From: Flavobacteriaceae bacterium UBA7302
GTDB taxonomy: Bacteria; Bacteroidota; Bacteroidia; Flavobacteriales; Flavobacteriaceae
Direction of reading: 5' to 3'
NCBI GenBank assembly: GCA_002471825.1
Contig: DKQS01000003.1
Span: 1-64,000, forward strand
DNA: 64,000 nucleotides
Part shown: positions 1 to 8,900 of the stretch, one piece after another
Layout of the letters: each line of letters opens with the position of its first letter
Numbering within the stretch: position 1 is the first letter of the stretch
The notes under the pieces: model-generated
What the model was told of the DNA's origin: nothing
Seen by the model: the letters and a program-made list of their open reading frames with translations, nothing else
The model's database searches: none
Position numbers and translations under genes: made by a program

Positions 1-3000
1 ATCATCCACTTTGATGAGTCCGTCAAATTCATAAGCATCTGCAATATCAATACGTACCTCTTGCTCTTTTTGAGTGCTTACAGAAGTATATCTGTGCTTG
101 ATGTTGTTAGCAGTCTCTGAATACAACTCAGTCATTTCTAGTTCAGCATTGGTTCCTGTTTGCGTACTTCTTAATCGAACTACCATCTCAGACTTATCTC
201 TATAAATCTTCGAAGCATAGGTCATTGGAGCCGCTGGATCCTCTAACTGATCTACAGGAATGTACGACTGTAAGTTGTCTAGGATATCAATCAATAACTT
301 TTCAGTATAAGCTGGTTGGGTAGACCACACTTGGAAGTTGTACATATCGTTGAACTTGTTGTAATGGTTTACATACCAGTTGGTCTGTAAGTCGTATTTA
401 CTGTCGTTATTGTTCTTACCGATGGCGAATGAGATGGCATACTCTACCTCACCATTTCTTTGAAGCAAGGCTTGCATCAAGAAGTCATAACCGTTTAGGT
501 GTATCGTTTGTACGTTCAAGATCTCTGCACCACGCAATCTGTCACAAGATGCTTTGGTGTGGTTGTACACTCGATCTGAAGTTTTGATACCCAATACAAC
601 ACCTTTGGTTTGTCCGTTGAGTGAGAAGTCTACAGAGAGTACTTCATCAGCAATGGTATAATCTAAGATATCTGTTGGAGAAGTCACGTGCGCCACATCA
701 CCAGAGACAAGCTCGGTTGGGAACATATCCAACATGGTTTGACCCTTGCTCTTCGGCTGCATCTTCTGCAACTTCTTCTTATCGTATTTGTTTTCGTCGT
801 TTTTCACAAACTCAGTAGGAATTGAGTTTTTCTTACGATTGATGTATACTTTGGTCACCGCATCACCCAAACTCTCAGACTCGATTCCACCACAGTTACC
901 ACCACAACCGGTGTTACCTGTTGGCACTACAAATCCGAAGTCTTGTTCTAGATTTTGCTCACCTGCACCTAAAGAATAGAAACTCTTGCTTGGTGTACCC
1001 AGTCCGTCATAGTCAAAGTTCTGAACTAAATCAGCTGGAGTTTTTCCGGAAGGAATACCTCCTGTTACGGTACTTACATCCACAGTGATAATGTAATCAC
1101 CTGCAGGTAAGTTGTCAAACAAATAGTTACCATTGGCATCCGTTACCATTGTTTGGTCATCGGATGGGTCACCAGGCGTTCCTGGGTCCAAGGTTACAGT
1201 AGCACCTTCCAATCCTGGTTCGCCAGAATCTTGGTTGGTGTCTTTATCGGTATCAAACCATACACGGTCTCCGATGGAACCTAAAATTGTTACTGGTGTC
1301 ACAGTGAAAGTCACATCGGCGAAAGTCTCAGCACAAGAACCATCGGCTGCAATTGTATAACGAATAGTTACGTCAGTATCCACGCTTATATCAGCCGGAG
1401 TATAGGTAGTTCCGTTAATCGAACCACCTCCACTAACGATGGACCATGTTCCACCTGAAGGAGAACCTACCAATGTTTTAGTATCACCTTCTGTAATAGA
1501 AGCCGTCGCCGTGCTATTTACTGCAGTAACACAATCTGGAGTTACTGTGAAGGTCACATCATCATAAGTCTCAGAACAGCTTCCTGTTGCAGCAATTGTA
1601 TATCTAATGGTTACATCAGTATTGGTATTGATATCAGCTGGAGTAAAGGTTGTTCCATTGATAGAACCACCACCGCTTACGATAGACCAAGTTCCGCCTG
1701 AAGGAGAACCTACCAATGTTTTGGTATCGCCTTCTGTAATAGATGCAGAAGCCGTTTGGTTGTCTGCTACCACACAATTGGTATTATTTCCACAGTTCAA
1801 TACTTGATTAAAATCAGTCAATGTAAAGCTGGCGATCTGTGTATAATCATTTCCTGCTTTGGCCAAGAACTGTTGATTTTGTAGGTTATCTAGTGTATAA
1901 TTGATTGTAAAAGAACCTGCATTTCCATCTCCGATTCCGCTCATATTATCCACCTTGAATCCATCAAACGGATCGTTATTACCAAGAGATAGGGCAATAT
2001 TTCCTTGAGGGTTACCCGATACAGGTGCCCAACTCACATTGCTGTAAGATCCAGGTGTTGCTTCTACTGAAAAATGACTTAATTCTTTACATCCACCAAG
2101 TCCTGTAAAAGTCACTAAAACTTGGATATCGAAATCTCCATTGTTAGGTGTTACTGAAACCACTTCCGTCGTCCAACAACCTCCAACATGTGTTTTTTCA
2201 ATGCTACAATTCGCATCGGGTGTTACCGTAAAGGTTACGTCGTCGGTGCTTTCAGCACAACTTCCGTCGGCTGCAATTGTATATCTTATGGTAACATCAG
2301 TATTTGAACTTATATCCGCTGGTGTATAGGTTGTTCCGTTGATAGAACCACCTCCACCAACAATAGACCACGTTCCACCTGAAGGAGAACCAACCAATGT
2401 TTTTGTATCGCCTTCTGTAATGGATGCTGTAGCCGTACTATTTACTGCAGTCACACAAACTGGTGTTACGGTAAAAGTTACATCGGCTGTACTTTCAGCA
2501 CAACTTCCGTCAGCTGCAATGGTATATCTGATGGTAACATCCGTATTCGTATTAATGTCTGCTGGTGTGTAGGTTGTTCCATTGATAGAGCCACCTCCAC
2601 TAACGATAGACCATGTTCCGCCAGAAGGAGAACCAACCAATGTTTTTGTATCACCTTCTGTAATGGATGCTGTAGCCGTACTATTTACGGCAGTCACACA
2701 TACTGGAGTTACGGTAAAAGTTACATCATCGGTGGATGCTGAACAAGAACCTGTTGCAGCAATGGTATAACGAATCGTTATGTTTGTATCCGCATTGATA
2801 TCGTCTGGAGTATAGGTTGTTCCATTGATAGAACCGCCACCAGAAACAATAGACCAAGTTCCGCCTGATGGAGAACCTACTAAGGTTTTTGTTTGCCCTT
2901 CTGTGATGGATGCAGTTGCTGTTTGATTATCTGCTGTATCACATTGCGGTGCTGAACAAGCCTGTACTTGCTGGAAATCAGCTACCGTAAAGCTCGCTAT

Positions 3001-4392
3001 TTGTGTATAATCATTTCCTGCCTTTGCCAAAAACTGCTGGTCTTGAAGGTAATCAAGGGTATAATTCATGGTAAAGGAACCTTGGTTTGAATCTCCAATT
3101 CCGCTGACATTATCCAATTTAAATCCATCAAAAGGATCATTGTTCCCTAAGGAAAGGGAAATGTTACCCGATGGATTTCCAGAAGCTGGTGCCCAACTCA
3201 CATTTGAAAATGAGTTATTATCAGCCTCGATCGAATAATGACTTAAGGCTTTACAGCCATTTGGACCTCCACCTGACCCAATGTAAGTCACTAAAATTTG
3301 GATGTCAAATTTACCATTATTCGGGGTTACTGAAACTACTTCAGTACTCCAACAAGAACCAACATGAACTTTGGAGTTTCCACAATTGTTATTATTTGGC
3401 GCAGTGCTTAGAGTGATATCAGTAAAACATTCGTCATAAGTGTTAAATACACGAACAATGTACGTTCCTGCCGCTAAATTAGATAGTATATTTGAAGGAA
3501 GTGAATTTGGCATTACAGTAGCTGTCACTATTGTTGTTGGACCATCATAAGAACCTGCATTTAAAGAACTTACACCGTAAAACAATGCATTTGAAGCGGA
3601 ATCTATTGAAATTTGTCCATTATTCCCAGAAGTTGCTGGGGTGACTGTCGTTGTAATGGTTGGATCAACTGGACAACAATCTGATGATGTATTCGGATTC
3701 AACATCACCTCAGGTTGTAGGTTATTCCCTTGTGGAATCATCCATAATACATTTGCAGGTTGCAGTGTACCGTTGGTAACCCAATTCTCCAAATCATAAG
3801 CAGTATATGTATTTCCATCAGCACCTGTCCATGAAGAGCTGCTACTTACAGCTCTGTCATCTGAATACTTCCAAATGTTATAAGCTATGGCCTTGTAAAA
3901 GTTTGATGTTAAGCTAGTAGGAAGCGTATTCGGTGCGTAGTCTGGATGTGTCAATACAGACATAATTCTACGAATGGCATCTCTACTCTGAGCTTTGGTG
4001 TAATTATTACTATCAAAGTCCAAATCAGTGTCCGGATCGTTTGTCGTGTAAAAAATATCTCCAGGATCTGGAGCAGGTGTTCCCGCGTCCATACAAAAAG
4101 ATGGAATTCCGCTATTGTTCAAAGTAGAACGGGAAATTCCCATGCTTGTTCCTTCGGTAATTAGTACCGAGGTAACCGGAGAACAAACGTTTGTTCTATT
4201 GGCGTTCGGAATTAAATTTGGTAATTTTTCTTTTTTCGCAGGCTTATTTGCGGTAGCCACGTAATACTCTTCTTTAGAATTGTAATTGTCATTTCCACCG
4301 GTTTGAGCCATTAGTAATGAGGTTCCAAAAAAGCTAAGAATAATAACCAAGATAATCGTCTTGATTACATTAGGGCGTAGTTTTGTTTCCAT
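1..4392 (-). CDS. Giant repeat-rich cell-surface protein, N-terminal part (runs off the left edge)
   Basis: The reading frame is open from an ATG at 4392 to base 1, giving 1464 residues with no stop, so the C-terminus is missing. Residues 1-30 form a signal peptide ending LLMAQ. A region around residues 95-180 has FC (C100) and, after a helix, AIAYNIWKYSDD (W174), which recalls Gram-positive thioester adhesin domains. Next come two copies of a module of about 140 residues (near 2950-3395 and 1800-2215) and five Ig-like repeats of 81 residues, each ending in TFTVTP. An SdrD/Cna-B-like domain beginning GSIGDRVWFD lies near 940-1290. The last 260 residues are not recognised. The family is secreted and probably cell-anchored; a type IX sorting domain would be expected beyond the edge. 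Adhesion or gliding is inference. Confidence 0.85.
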   Translation of the reverse strand, partial: METKLRPNVIKTIILVIILSFFGTSLLMAQTGGNDNYNSKEEYYVATANKPAKKEKLPNLIPNANRTNVCSPVTSVLITEGTSMGISRSTLNNSGIPSFCMDAGTPAPDPGDIFYTTNDPDTDLDFDSNNYTKAQSRDAIRRIMSVLTHPDYAPNTLPTSLTSNFYKAIAYNIWKYSDDRAVSSSSSWTGADGNTYTAYDLENWVTNGTLQPANVLWMIPQGNNLQPEVMLNPNTSSDCCPVDPTITTTVTPATSGNNGQISIDSASNALFYGVSSLNAGSYDGPTTIVTATVMPNSLPSNILSNLAAGTYIVRVFNTYDECFTDITLSTAPNNNNCGNSKVHVGSCWSTEVVSVTPNNGKFDIQILVTYIGSGGGPNGCKALSHYSIEADNNSFSNVSWAPASGNPSGNISLSLGNNDPFDGFKLDNVSGIGDSNQGSFTMNYTLDYLQDQQFLAKAGNDYTQIASFTVADFQQVQACSAPQCDTADNQTATASITEGQTKTLVGSPSGGTWSIVSGGGSINGTTYTPDDINADTNITIRYTIAATGSCSASTDDVTFTVTPVCVTAVNSTATASITEGDTKTLVGSPSGGTWSIVSGGGSINGTTYTPADINTNTDVTIRYTIAADGSCAESTADVTFTVTPVCVTAVNSTATASITEGDTKTLVGSPSGGTWSIVGGGGSINGTTYTPADISSNTDVTIRYTIAADGSCAESTDDVTFTVTPDANCSIEKTHVGGCWTTEVVSVTPNNGDFDIQVLVTFTGLGGCKELSHFSVEATPGSYSNVSWAPVSGNPQGNIALSLGNNDPFDGFKVDNMSGIGDGNAGSFTINYTLDNLQNQQFLAKAGNDYTQIASFTLTDFNQVLNCGNNTNCVVADNQTASASITEGDTKTLVGSPSGGTWSIVSGGGSINGTTFTPADINTNTDVTIRYTIAATGSCSETYDDVTFTVTPDCVTAVNSTATASITEGDTKTLVGSPSGGTWSIVSGGGSINGTTYTPADISVDTDVTIRYTIAADGSCAETFADVTFTVTPVTILGSIGDRVWFDTDKDTNQDSGEPGLEGATVTLDPGTPGDPSDDQTMVTDANGNYLFDNLPAGDYIITVDVSTVTGGIPSGKTPADLVQNFDYDGLGTPSKSFYSLGAGEQNLEQDFGFVVPTGNTGCGGNCGGIESESLGDAVTKVYINRKKNSIPTEFVKNDENKYDKKKLQKMQPKSKGQTMLDMFPTELVSGDVAHVTSPTDILDYTIADEVLSVDFSLNGQTKGVVLGIKTSDRVYNHTKASCDRLRGAEILNVQTIHLNGYDFLMQALLQRNGEVEYAISFAIGKNNNDSKYDLQTNWYVNHYNKFNDMYNFQVWSTQPAYTEKLLIDILDNLQSYIPVDQLEDPAAPMTYASKIYRDKSEMVVRLRSTQTGTNAELEMTELYSETANNIKHRYTSVSTQKEQEVRIDIADAYEFDGLIKVDD
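1294..2945 (-). repeat. Five 243-bp coding repeats (81-residue Ig-like units) in two blocks
   Basis: Equivalent points of the repeat fall at 2704, 2461 and 2218 in one block and at 1537 and 1294 in the other. The period is exactly 243 bases in both. Each unit encodes ASITEGDTKTLVGSPSGG and ends DVTFTVTP. The blocks are separated by the second copy of a larger module. The larger module's two copies are offset by 1164 bases (388 residues), for example gtataat at 1841 and 3005. Recent tandem and segmental duplication within one gene explains this. Confidence 0.9.
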
Positions 4393-4729
4393 ATCTCTTA
4401 GAATTAATAATGTTCTTAATTAGGGTAAACCTTATTATTCTAATGCATTGATATACAGGGAGTCTTCAGACAATAACAGCAATTGGGTTGCATGTTAAAA
4501 GACGTGAATCGTCATCCGATAAATCGTAAAAACCGTAAAAGATATTCTGTGAACCTTAGGGGTTAACTGAGAATCTTAGGGGTGCTTTGCATTAATAATT
4601 TCCTTTTTAGGGTTTAGGGTTACTTATTTTTCGGGGGAAAAATTTGTACTAGTCTCGGGGGCGACTAATTGGGCGGGGGAAAATTATTTAGGGGAAATGC
4701 TGATGGTATTTCTACCACATTTCACTTCA
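4393..4729 (-). promoter_or_regulatory. Long C-rich 5' leader of the giant surface-protein gene
   Basis: This stretch contains no gene. If the promoter at 4730-4759 is right, it is an untranslated leader of more than 300 nt. As mRNA it carries repeated C-runs: CCCCTAA at least three times, CCCCCG three times, and ACCCTAAACCCTAAA. CTTAGGGGT occurs twice on the plus strand near 4554 and 4574. No clear hairpin or known riboswitch was recognised. A regulatory role is inference. Confidence 0.4.
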
Positions 4730-4759
4730 CAAAAGTAGAAATTAATTTTTCAAAAACAA
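4730..4759 (-). promoter_or_regulatory. Flavobacterial-type promoter for the giant surface-protein gene
   Basis: Read on the minus strand there is TTG (4759-4757), 19 bases, then TACTTTTG (4737-4730). This matches the Bacteroidetes -33 TTG / -7 TAnnTTTG consensus with acceptable spacing. Confidence 0.5.
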
Positions 4760-4872
4760 GAGCTCTTAAAAAAATTATCAATAAAAATTATATAACTACT
4801 TGTTTTTTAGAACTTTATACTGTTAAAAAAATATAAGAAAAATCAATTGACTTATAGAAATTCTCAATTTCT

Positions 4873-5601
4873 CTACTTATTTCTCCCCTTTTCGTAAGGG
4901 TACAAACTTGGCAAATTGTCACTTTGAACGAAGGACTTTGTATCGATATTCATACCCGAAACACGACCTTTAAAAGCTGCTCCTGTATCTACATTCCATA
5001 CATTGGCTGCGTTCATCGGAACCGTGAATCCGAAATTGGTGGTAGGGGTGTGTCCAATATAGATTTCATGATAGTGTTCCAGTCGTTTTGGAAAGTTAAA
5101 ATCGCCCTTTTTTAACCTTGAATCAAAGGCAAGTGCCATTTCCCACAGGGTTCGATCTACCGTAAATACATGTTCAAAATACTCTCTTTTTACTCCATAC
5201 ATGGAGGTAAAACCCGCATGAATAAACAAACGATTTTGCTCATCAATATGATACAAAGGCATGTTTTGAAAGAATTGTAGATGTTTCTTTTTTTGTGATG
5301 CTGAGAAACCTTCGTAGCTATCCATGGTTTCCTTTCCACCGTGCATGTACCAAGTAGGGTTGACCTCATCATCTCGCAACCAATTTTCACACCAGATATC
5401 GTGATTTCCTTTGATAAAAATACAATCAAAAGTCTCGGATAATTCGATAAGAAACTGAATTGCCTGGGCTGATTCACTCCATCCATCTACATAATCACCC
5501 ATAAAAATAAGTCGATCACCATCTTGTAATTCCAACTTATTTAGAACCTGAACCAAAGCTTTCAATCCGCCGTGAATATCGCCTATTGCGTATGTTTTCA
5601 T
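4873..5601 (-). CDS. Metallophosphoesterase, PP2A/ApaH-like serine/threonine phosphatase
   Basis: This 242-residue protein is a calcineurin-like phosphoesterase. The dinuclear metal site is complete: GDIHG (7-11), GDYVDG (35-40), GNHD (65-68), HAG (128-130) and GHTPT (183-187). No signal peptide is present, so it should be cytosolic. Family members dephosphorylate proteins or cleave dinucleoside polyphosphates; sequence alone does not decide which. It is monocistronic, with a 144-bp spacer to the next gene that holds a REP-like palindrome. The start ATG is followed directly by the first conserved strand. Confidence 0.85.
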   Translation of the reverse strand: MKTYAIGDIHGGLKALVQVLNKLELQDGDRLIFMGDYVDGWSESAQAIQFLIELSETFDCIFIKGNHDIWCENWLRDDEVNPTWYMHGGKETMDSYEGFSASQKKKHLQFFQNMPLYHIDEQNRLFIHAGFTSMYGVKREYFEHVFTVDRTLWEMALAFDSRLKKGDFNFPKRLEHYHEIYIGHTPTTNFGFTVPMNAANVWNVDTGAAFKGRVSGMNIDTKSFVQSDNLPSLYPYEKGRNK

Positions 5602-5645
5602 TGTTTGTTATAATTTAAAAGCAAATCTATCGAAAAGAGAGTTAA

Positions 5646-5722
5646 TGTCATTTCAACTGAAATGGAGAAATCTAATCTTTTGAAAAAAAAATTGAGATTT
5701 TTCGACTGTGCTCAAAATGACA
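5646..5722. repeat. REP/MITE-like palindromic intergenic element
   Basis: The element begins TGTCATTT and ends AAATGACA, with internal AATCT and AGATTT also inverted. The right half contains TTCGACTGTGCTCAAAATGACA-like sequence, a form I recognise as common in flavobacterial intergenic repeats. It sits in the spacer between two minus-strand genes. Only one copy is in this window. Confidence 0.5.
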
Positions 5723-5745
5723 GAAATAACTTTTTTTATTCAGTT

Positions 5746-7017
5746 TTAAAAATACTGACCAATCCCAAAAACCAAGCCTCCTTTTGAGTTATTCTTGGTA
5801 TTGATTAAACTAAATCCGTAATCAATTCGGAAAGTTGCATTGTAAATCTTCTTGCTGATAAAACGTAGTCCGATTCCCGAATACAATCGAATGTTCTCGT
5901 GCTGAAAGAAGTCGTTAAGATTACCACCCGGATTCCTCCAAGATCCCAAATCAGTAAAAATATTGGTTTGGACGGCCAACCATTTTTTATCATAAATCGT
6001 GTGGCGGTATTCGGTATTCCATACAATGCTTCCTGTGCCTCTATCAACCAGAATTCCGACACCACGAAGGTTTACATTGTTATCCAAAGCGAAGGGTGCA
6101 AAAGGCGTATTTTCATTGGTGGCTAGTCCGAATCGCAATCGATTGGCCCAATTTCCCTTGGCGCCTAATCGTTTGAAGTAAAAGAAATCGTTCCAAAAAA
6201 TCACAAATTCATTCTGAAAATCATTTTCTGTAACCACATATTGAACGTATAAGTTATTCTTAATTCCGTCTCGGTATTGGTAGAAATAATCGAGTCCGTC
6301 ATACGCATACACACCTTTGAATAATAGTTTATTAAGGCTCAAATTCTGTGGAACTCCAGGATCTGTGGCACCGGATAAGTATTGGTATTTTTCTCGAAAC
6401 AAATTCACTCCGAAGGTAAACTGATTTCGAACGTTGGATTGATATAGCCCTAATACTTCAAAGGAAACATTGTTATACAAGTAGTTTGCTGAAGAGTTCC
6501 TAAAATACAAGGGCTCTTCGCTCTTCCAATTTTGATGATTGACGGCCAAACCCCATTTTCTTGAAAACAAATGTGGAGCTCTAAAATTCAAAGCATAGGT
6601 ATCAAATCCATTGAATTGATAAAATCCGCCAATGGCCATATTTCTCCCTAAGAAATTATAGTCGTAGACACCTAATTTATAAGAAAGCTGATTGTTAGTA
6701 AAAGTCCATAAATTGATCTCCGGAATGATGGTGAAGTTCTCTTCAACCGTGATGAGTACCTTAAAACTTTGATTGTTTACTTGTTCAATTTGATAGTAGG
6801 CATGACTCAAAGCTGGCAATCGCTTCAATTGCACCATATCTTTGTTCAAGGTAGCCGAGTCTAAAGGCTGACCTACTTTTGAGAGTAAGAGGTTTAACAA
6901 GACCGTCTTTTTTGTCTTTTGCGCCCCTGAAATATCGATAGATGCTATGCTTCCCTCTTGGGCACGAACAAGCGTACTCATAAAGAAAAAGACCAGTATC
7001 AATACTCTAATTTGCAT
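5746..7017 (-). CDS. BamA/TamA-like (D15, Omp85-type) outer-membrane protein with one POTRA domain
   Basis: This 423-residue protein has a signal peptide (1-19, ending VRAQ), one POTRA-like domain around 23-95 (IASIDISGAQKTKKTVLL, then VLITVEEN), and a surface-antigen beta-barrel ending in phenylalanine. It is far shorter than the true BamA at 41769, which has several POTRA domains, so it is more likely a specialised Omp85 relative for secretion or lipid transport. Its start lies inside the last codons of the upstream GH113-like gene (11-nt overlap), so the two are probably co-translated. What it exports is unknown. Confidence 0.75.
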   Translation of the reverse strand: MQIRVLILVFFFMSTLVRAQEGSIASIDISGAQKTKKTVLLNLLLSKVGQPLDSATLNKDMVQLKRLPALSHAYYQIEQVNNQSFKVLITVEENFTIIPEINLWTFTNNQLSYKLGVYDYNFLGRNMAIGGFYQFNGFDTYALNFRAPHLFSRKWGLAVNHQNWKSEEPLYFRNSSANYLYNNVSFEVLGLYQSNVRNQFTFGVNLFREKYQYLSGATDPGVPQNLSLNKLLFKGVYAYDGLDYFYQYRDGIKNNLYVQYVVTENDFQNEFVIFWNDFFYFKRLGAKGNWANRLRFGLATNENTPFAPFALDNNVNLRGVGILVDRGTGSIVWNTEYRHTIYDKKWLAVQTNIFTDLGSWRNPGGNLNDFFQHENIRLYSGIGLRFISKKIYNATFRIDYGFSLINTKNNSKGGLVFGIGQYF

Positions 7018-8005
7018 ACAATTCTTTCAATAATTTTTCCGCTGGTTTGTTTTGAGGCGTAAATCGGTTGTTTTTCTCACCACCTACCCGATCATGAGCC
7101 ACAAACCACTTCCAAATAAATCCGCCAGCAAACCATTCTTCCTTCCAAAACTGATTGTAGATGGCTTGGAGTCCGTTGGATTGTGCATCGAAGTTTACCT
7201 GGCCTTCCACTCGATTGGATTCCCAGGGCCTTCTTCCTGAAAAATCGACGCTTCTATAGCCAAATTCGGTGAAAATGACGGGCTTGTTATTCTCCTGTTG
7301 TACTTTTTTAATCTGTTTTTTATGTGGTATCCAACCTTCTTCATAATCGGCCACGGACGGGGTTTTCTTATCAGACAATGGAAAATAGGCATCGATCCCA
7401 ATATAATCGAGCTCTTTCCAAAAGGGAACTCTTTTGAACTCATCCCAATTGGCCGCATAGGTAAGTTTTCCCTTATAAACTTTTCGAATTTTTTGAATCA
7501 AAGAATGCCAATAACCATGTCGTTGCATCACGAATTGCTCCAACTCTGTACCAATACAAAGAACTTCTGCATTGATATCCTGAGCTGCTTTCGCATAGGT
7601 TAAAATAAAATCCGAATAGCTTTCTTCTAAGGTTTGCCAATCTTCTTCACTACTCATGGTCAAATTACCAGTGAATTCCCCGCGCCAAATCCAAATCTGG
7701 GGTTTCACCATGATGCTAATCTTTTGCTTTTCAAACTCCCTAGCATATTGCAGCAATCCTTTTTGGGTTTCTCCAAACCATTGTCTTTCGGAATTAAAAA
7801 TCAACTTCGGAGAGGAAGTATTTCGAATGAATCCGAAAGGCATTAGGGTCACGGCATTGGCGTTTACAGCAATAACAGGTTCAATATTTGTTTGGTTGAT
7901 TTCCCTTGAAGAAGCCACAAAACTCACACCATTGAATTTTTGTTGCGGGATGGTACATGAGACTACTAGCAGTACCAAAAAAGAAAAAAGGAGATTTTTA
8001 TTCAT
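7007..8005 (-). CDS. Lipoprotein glycoside hydrolase, GH113-like TIM barrel
   Basis: The 332-residue product has a lipoprotein signal with lipobox ending at C17. The remainder looks like a (beta/alpha)8 glycosidase of the GH113 type, whose characterised members are beta-1,4-mannanases. GTELE (152-156) supplies the likely acid/base glutamate and TEFGYRS (245-251, E246) the likely nucleophile. WKWF near the C-terminus fits the substrate cleft. It overlaps the BamA-like gene by 11 nt. The start codon lies in the loop of a strong hairpin (7988-8022). Substrate is not known; the glycosyltransferase cluster across the intergenic region is suggestive context only. Confidence 0.75.
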   Translation of the reverse strand: MNKNLLFSFLVLLVVSCTIPQQKFNGVSFVASSREINQTNIEPVIAVNANAVTLMPFGFIRNTSSPKLIFNSERQWFGETQKGLLQYAREFEKQKISIMVKPQIWIWRGEFTGNLTMSSEEDWQTLEESYSDFILTYAKAAQDINAEVLCIGTELEQFVMQRHGYWHSLIQKIRKVYKGKLTYAANWDEFKRVPFWKELDYIGIDAYFPLSDKKTPSVADYEEGWIPHKKQIKKVQQENNKPVIFTEFGYRSVDFSGRRPWESNRVEGQVNFDAQSNGLQAIYNQFWKEEWFAGGFIWKWFVAHDRVGGEKNNRFTPQNKPAEKLLKELYAN

Positions 8006-8022
8006 AGAATGTAAATCTCCTT
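7970..8022 (-). terminator. Terminator-shaped hairpin enclosing the GH113-like start codon
   Basis: On the minus strand a perfect 10-bp stem, AAGGAGATTT (8022-8013) with AAATCTCCTT (7997-7988), encloses a 15-nt loop that contains the ATG at 8005-8003. The second arm is followed by a T-rich tract. It could terminate the upstream outer-membrane-protein transcript (stop at 8040) or hold translation of the downstream gene in check. Confidence 0.55.
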
Positions 8023-8039
8023 AAAATTAAATCAAATTA

Positions 8040-8900
8040 TTAGAACAAGGCCCTTAAGCCTATGTTAAAACTCTCTCCCAAACCAGTATCTGTTCCGCGG
8101 ATAAACTTTCCATACAATACTTCAACATTTAGTTCTTGCGTCAACTGGTACTTTCCACCAAAACCAAGTGTGGTAAAATTCTGAGCAAAATCACCGAATC
8201 TTTCATAGTGTTGGATATACCCCAAAATCGTTGAGTTTCCAGAAGGGAAATAGCTCATAAACAAACCTGGTGCTAACACATAGGTGTTGTTTGCAAAACT
8301 ATTGTCATCACCAAAATTATACTCGGTACTTAGTTCTGAAAACAGTTGCCATTTTCCGCTTGGGAAGGTGTAATCGTAAAAGAATCGATTTTGAAACATG
8401 TAGGCCGTTTGGTCTAAAAATACATTGTTGGCATCCGATTCTTCATCGATCAGCGGGATGTGGAAAGAAGACGTTATTGAAAACTTTCCTATACGTTTAA
8501 TGGGCTGCCATTTAATGGTGGGTGCAAATGATGACAACCCATTTCTAGAGGTAGAATTGTTGCGAAATCCCAACACTGAAGTCGCGCTATTTCCACCAAT
8601 ATTATTGGATCTATATTCTAAAATCACTCCTAAATTCAGTCTTCGAGATTCTGAAACTCCCGTAAATATTTCAAGGGTGGAGGTTAAAAAGTTTTGTCTT
8701 GCAATGTCGCTCTTTACGTCATTGAACTTCGATTTGGTTTCTGTATATAAATTGTTAAAGAACTTCACGTCCCATTGACCATTCTTTAATAGTACCGAAG
8801 GAGTAAAGGCTTGAATATTGCTCAATTGATTGGTATCCTCTTGTGCTTTTGCAAAGGAAACCACCAATATTAAAAGTAGCGTTAGTGTGATTTTTTTCAT
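8040..8900 (-). CDS. Outer-membrane beta-barrel protein, unrecognised family
   Basis: The 286-residue protein has a signal peptide (1-19, MKKITLTLLLILVVSFAKA). Alternating amphipathic strands rich in aromatic residues follow, and it ends LRALF, typical of an outer-membrane barrel C-terminus. I do not recognise a named family beyond general transporter-like barrels. It is the first gene before the GH113-like and BamA-like pair, 34 nt upstream, but a terminator-shaped hairpin separates them. Divergent to the FAD oxidoreductase at 9045. Confidence 0.7.
   Translation of the reverse strand: MKKITLTLLLILVVSFAKAQEDTNQLSNIQAFTPSVLLKNGQWDVKFFNNLYTETKSKFNDVKSDIARQNFLTSTLEIFTGVSESRRLNLGVILEYRSNNIGGNSATSVLGFRNNSTSRNGLSSFAPTIKWQPIKRIGKFSITSSFHIPLIDEESDANNVFLDQTAYMFQNRFFYDYTFPSGKWQLFSELSTEYNFGDDNSFANNTYVLAPGLFMSYFPSGNSTILGYIQHYERFGDFAQNFTTLGFGGKYQLTQELNVEVLYGKFIRGTDTGLGESFNIGLRALF

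Noticed and set aside
1133..2770. Several plus-strand open frames with repeated sequence
   Set aside because: They are antisense shadows of the 243-bp repeats in the minus-strand surface protein and have no signal or domain features of their own.
1294..2945. Regular repeats that might suggest a CRISPR array
   Set aside because: The period is 243 bases, the units are coding and in frame, and there are no short repeats with unique spacers.
4605..4625. Telomere-like TTAGGG repeats
   Set aside because: Only two partial units occur within a generally G-rich leader; nothing indicates a chromosome end.
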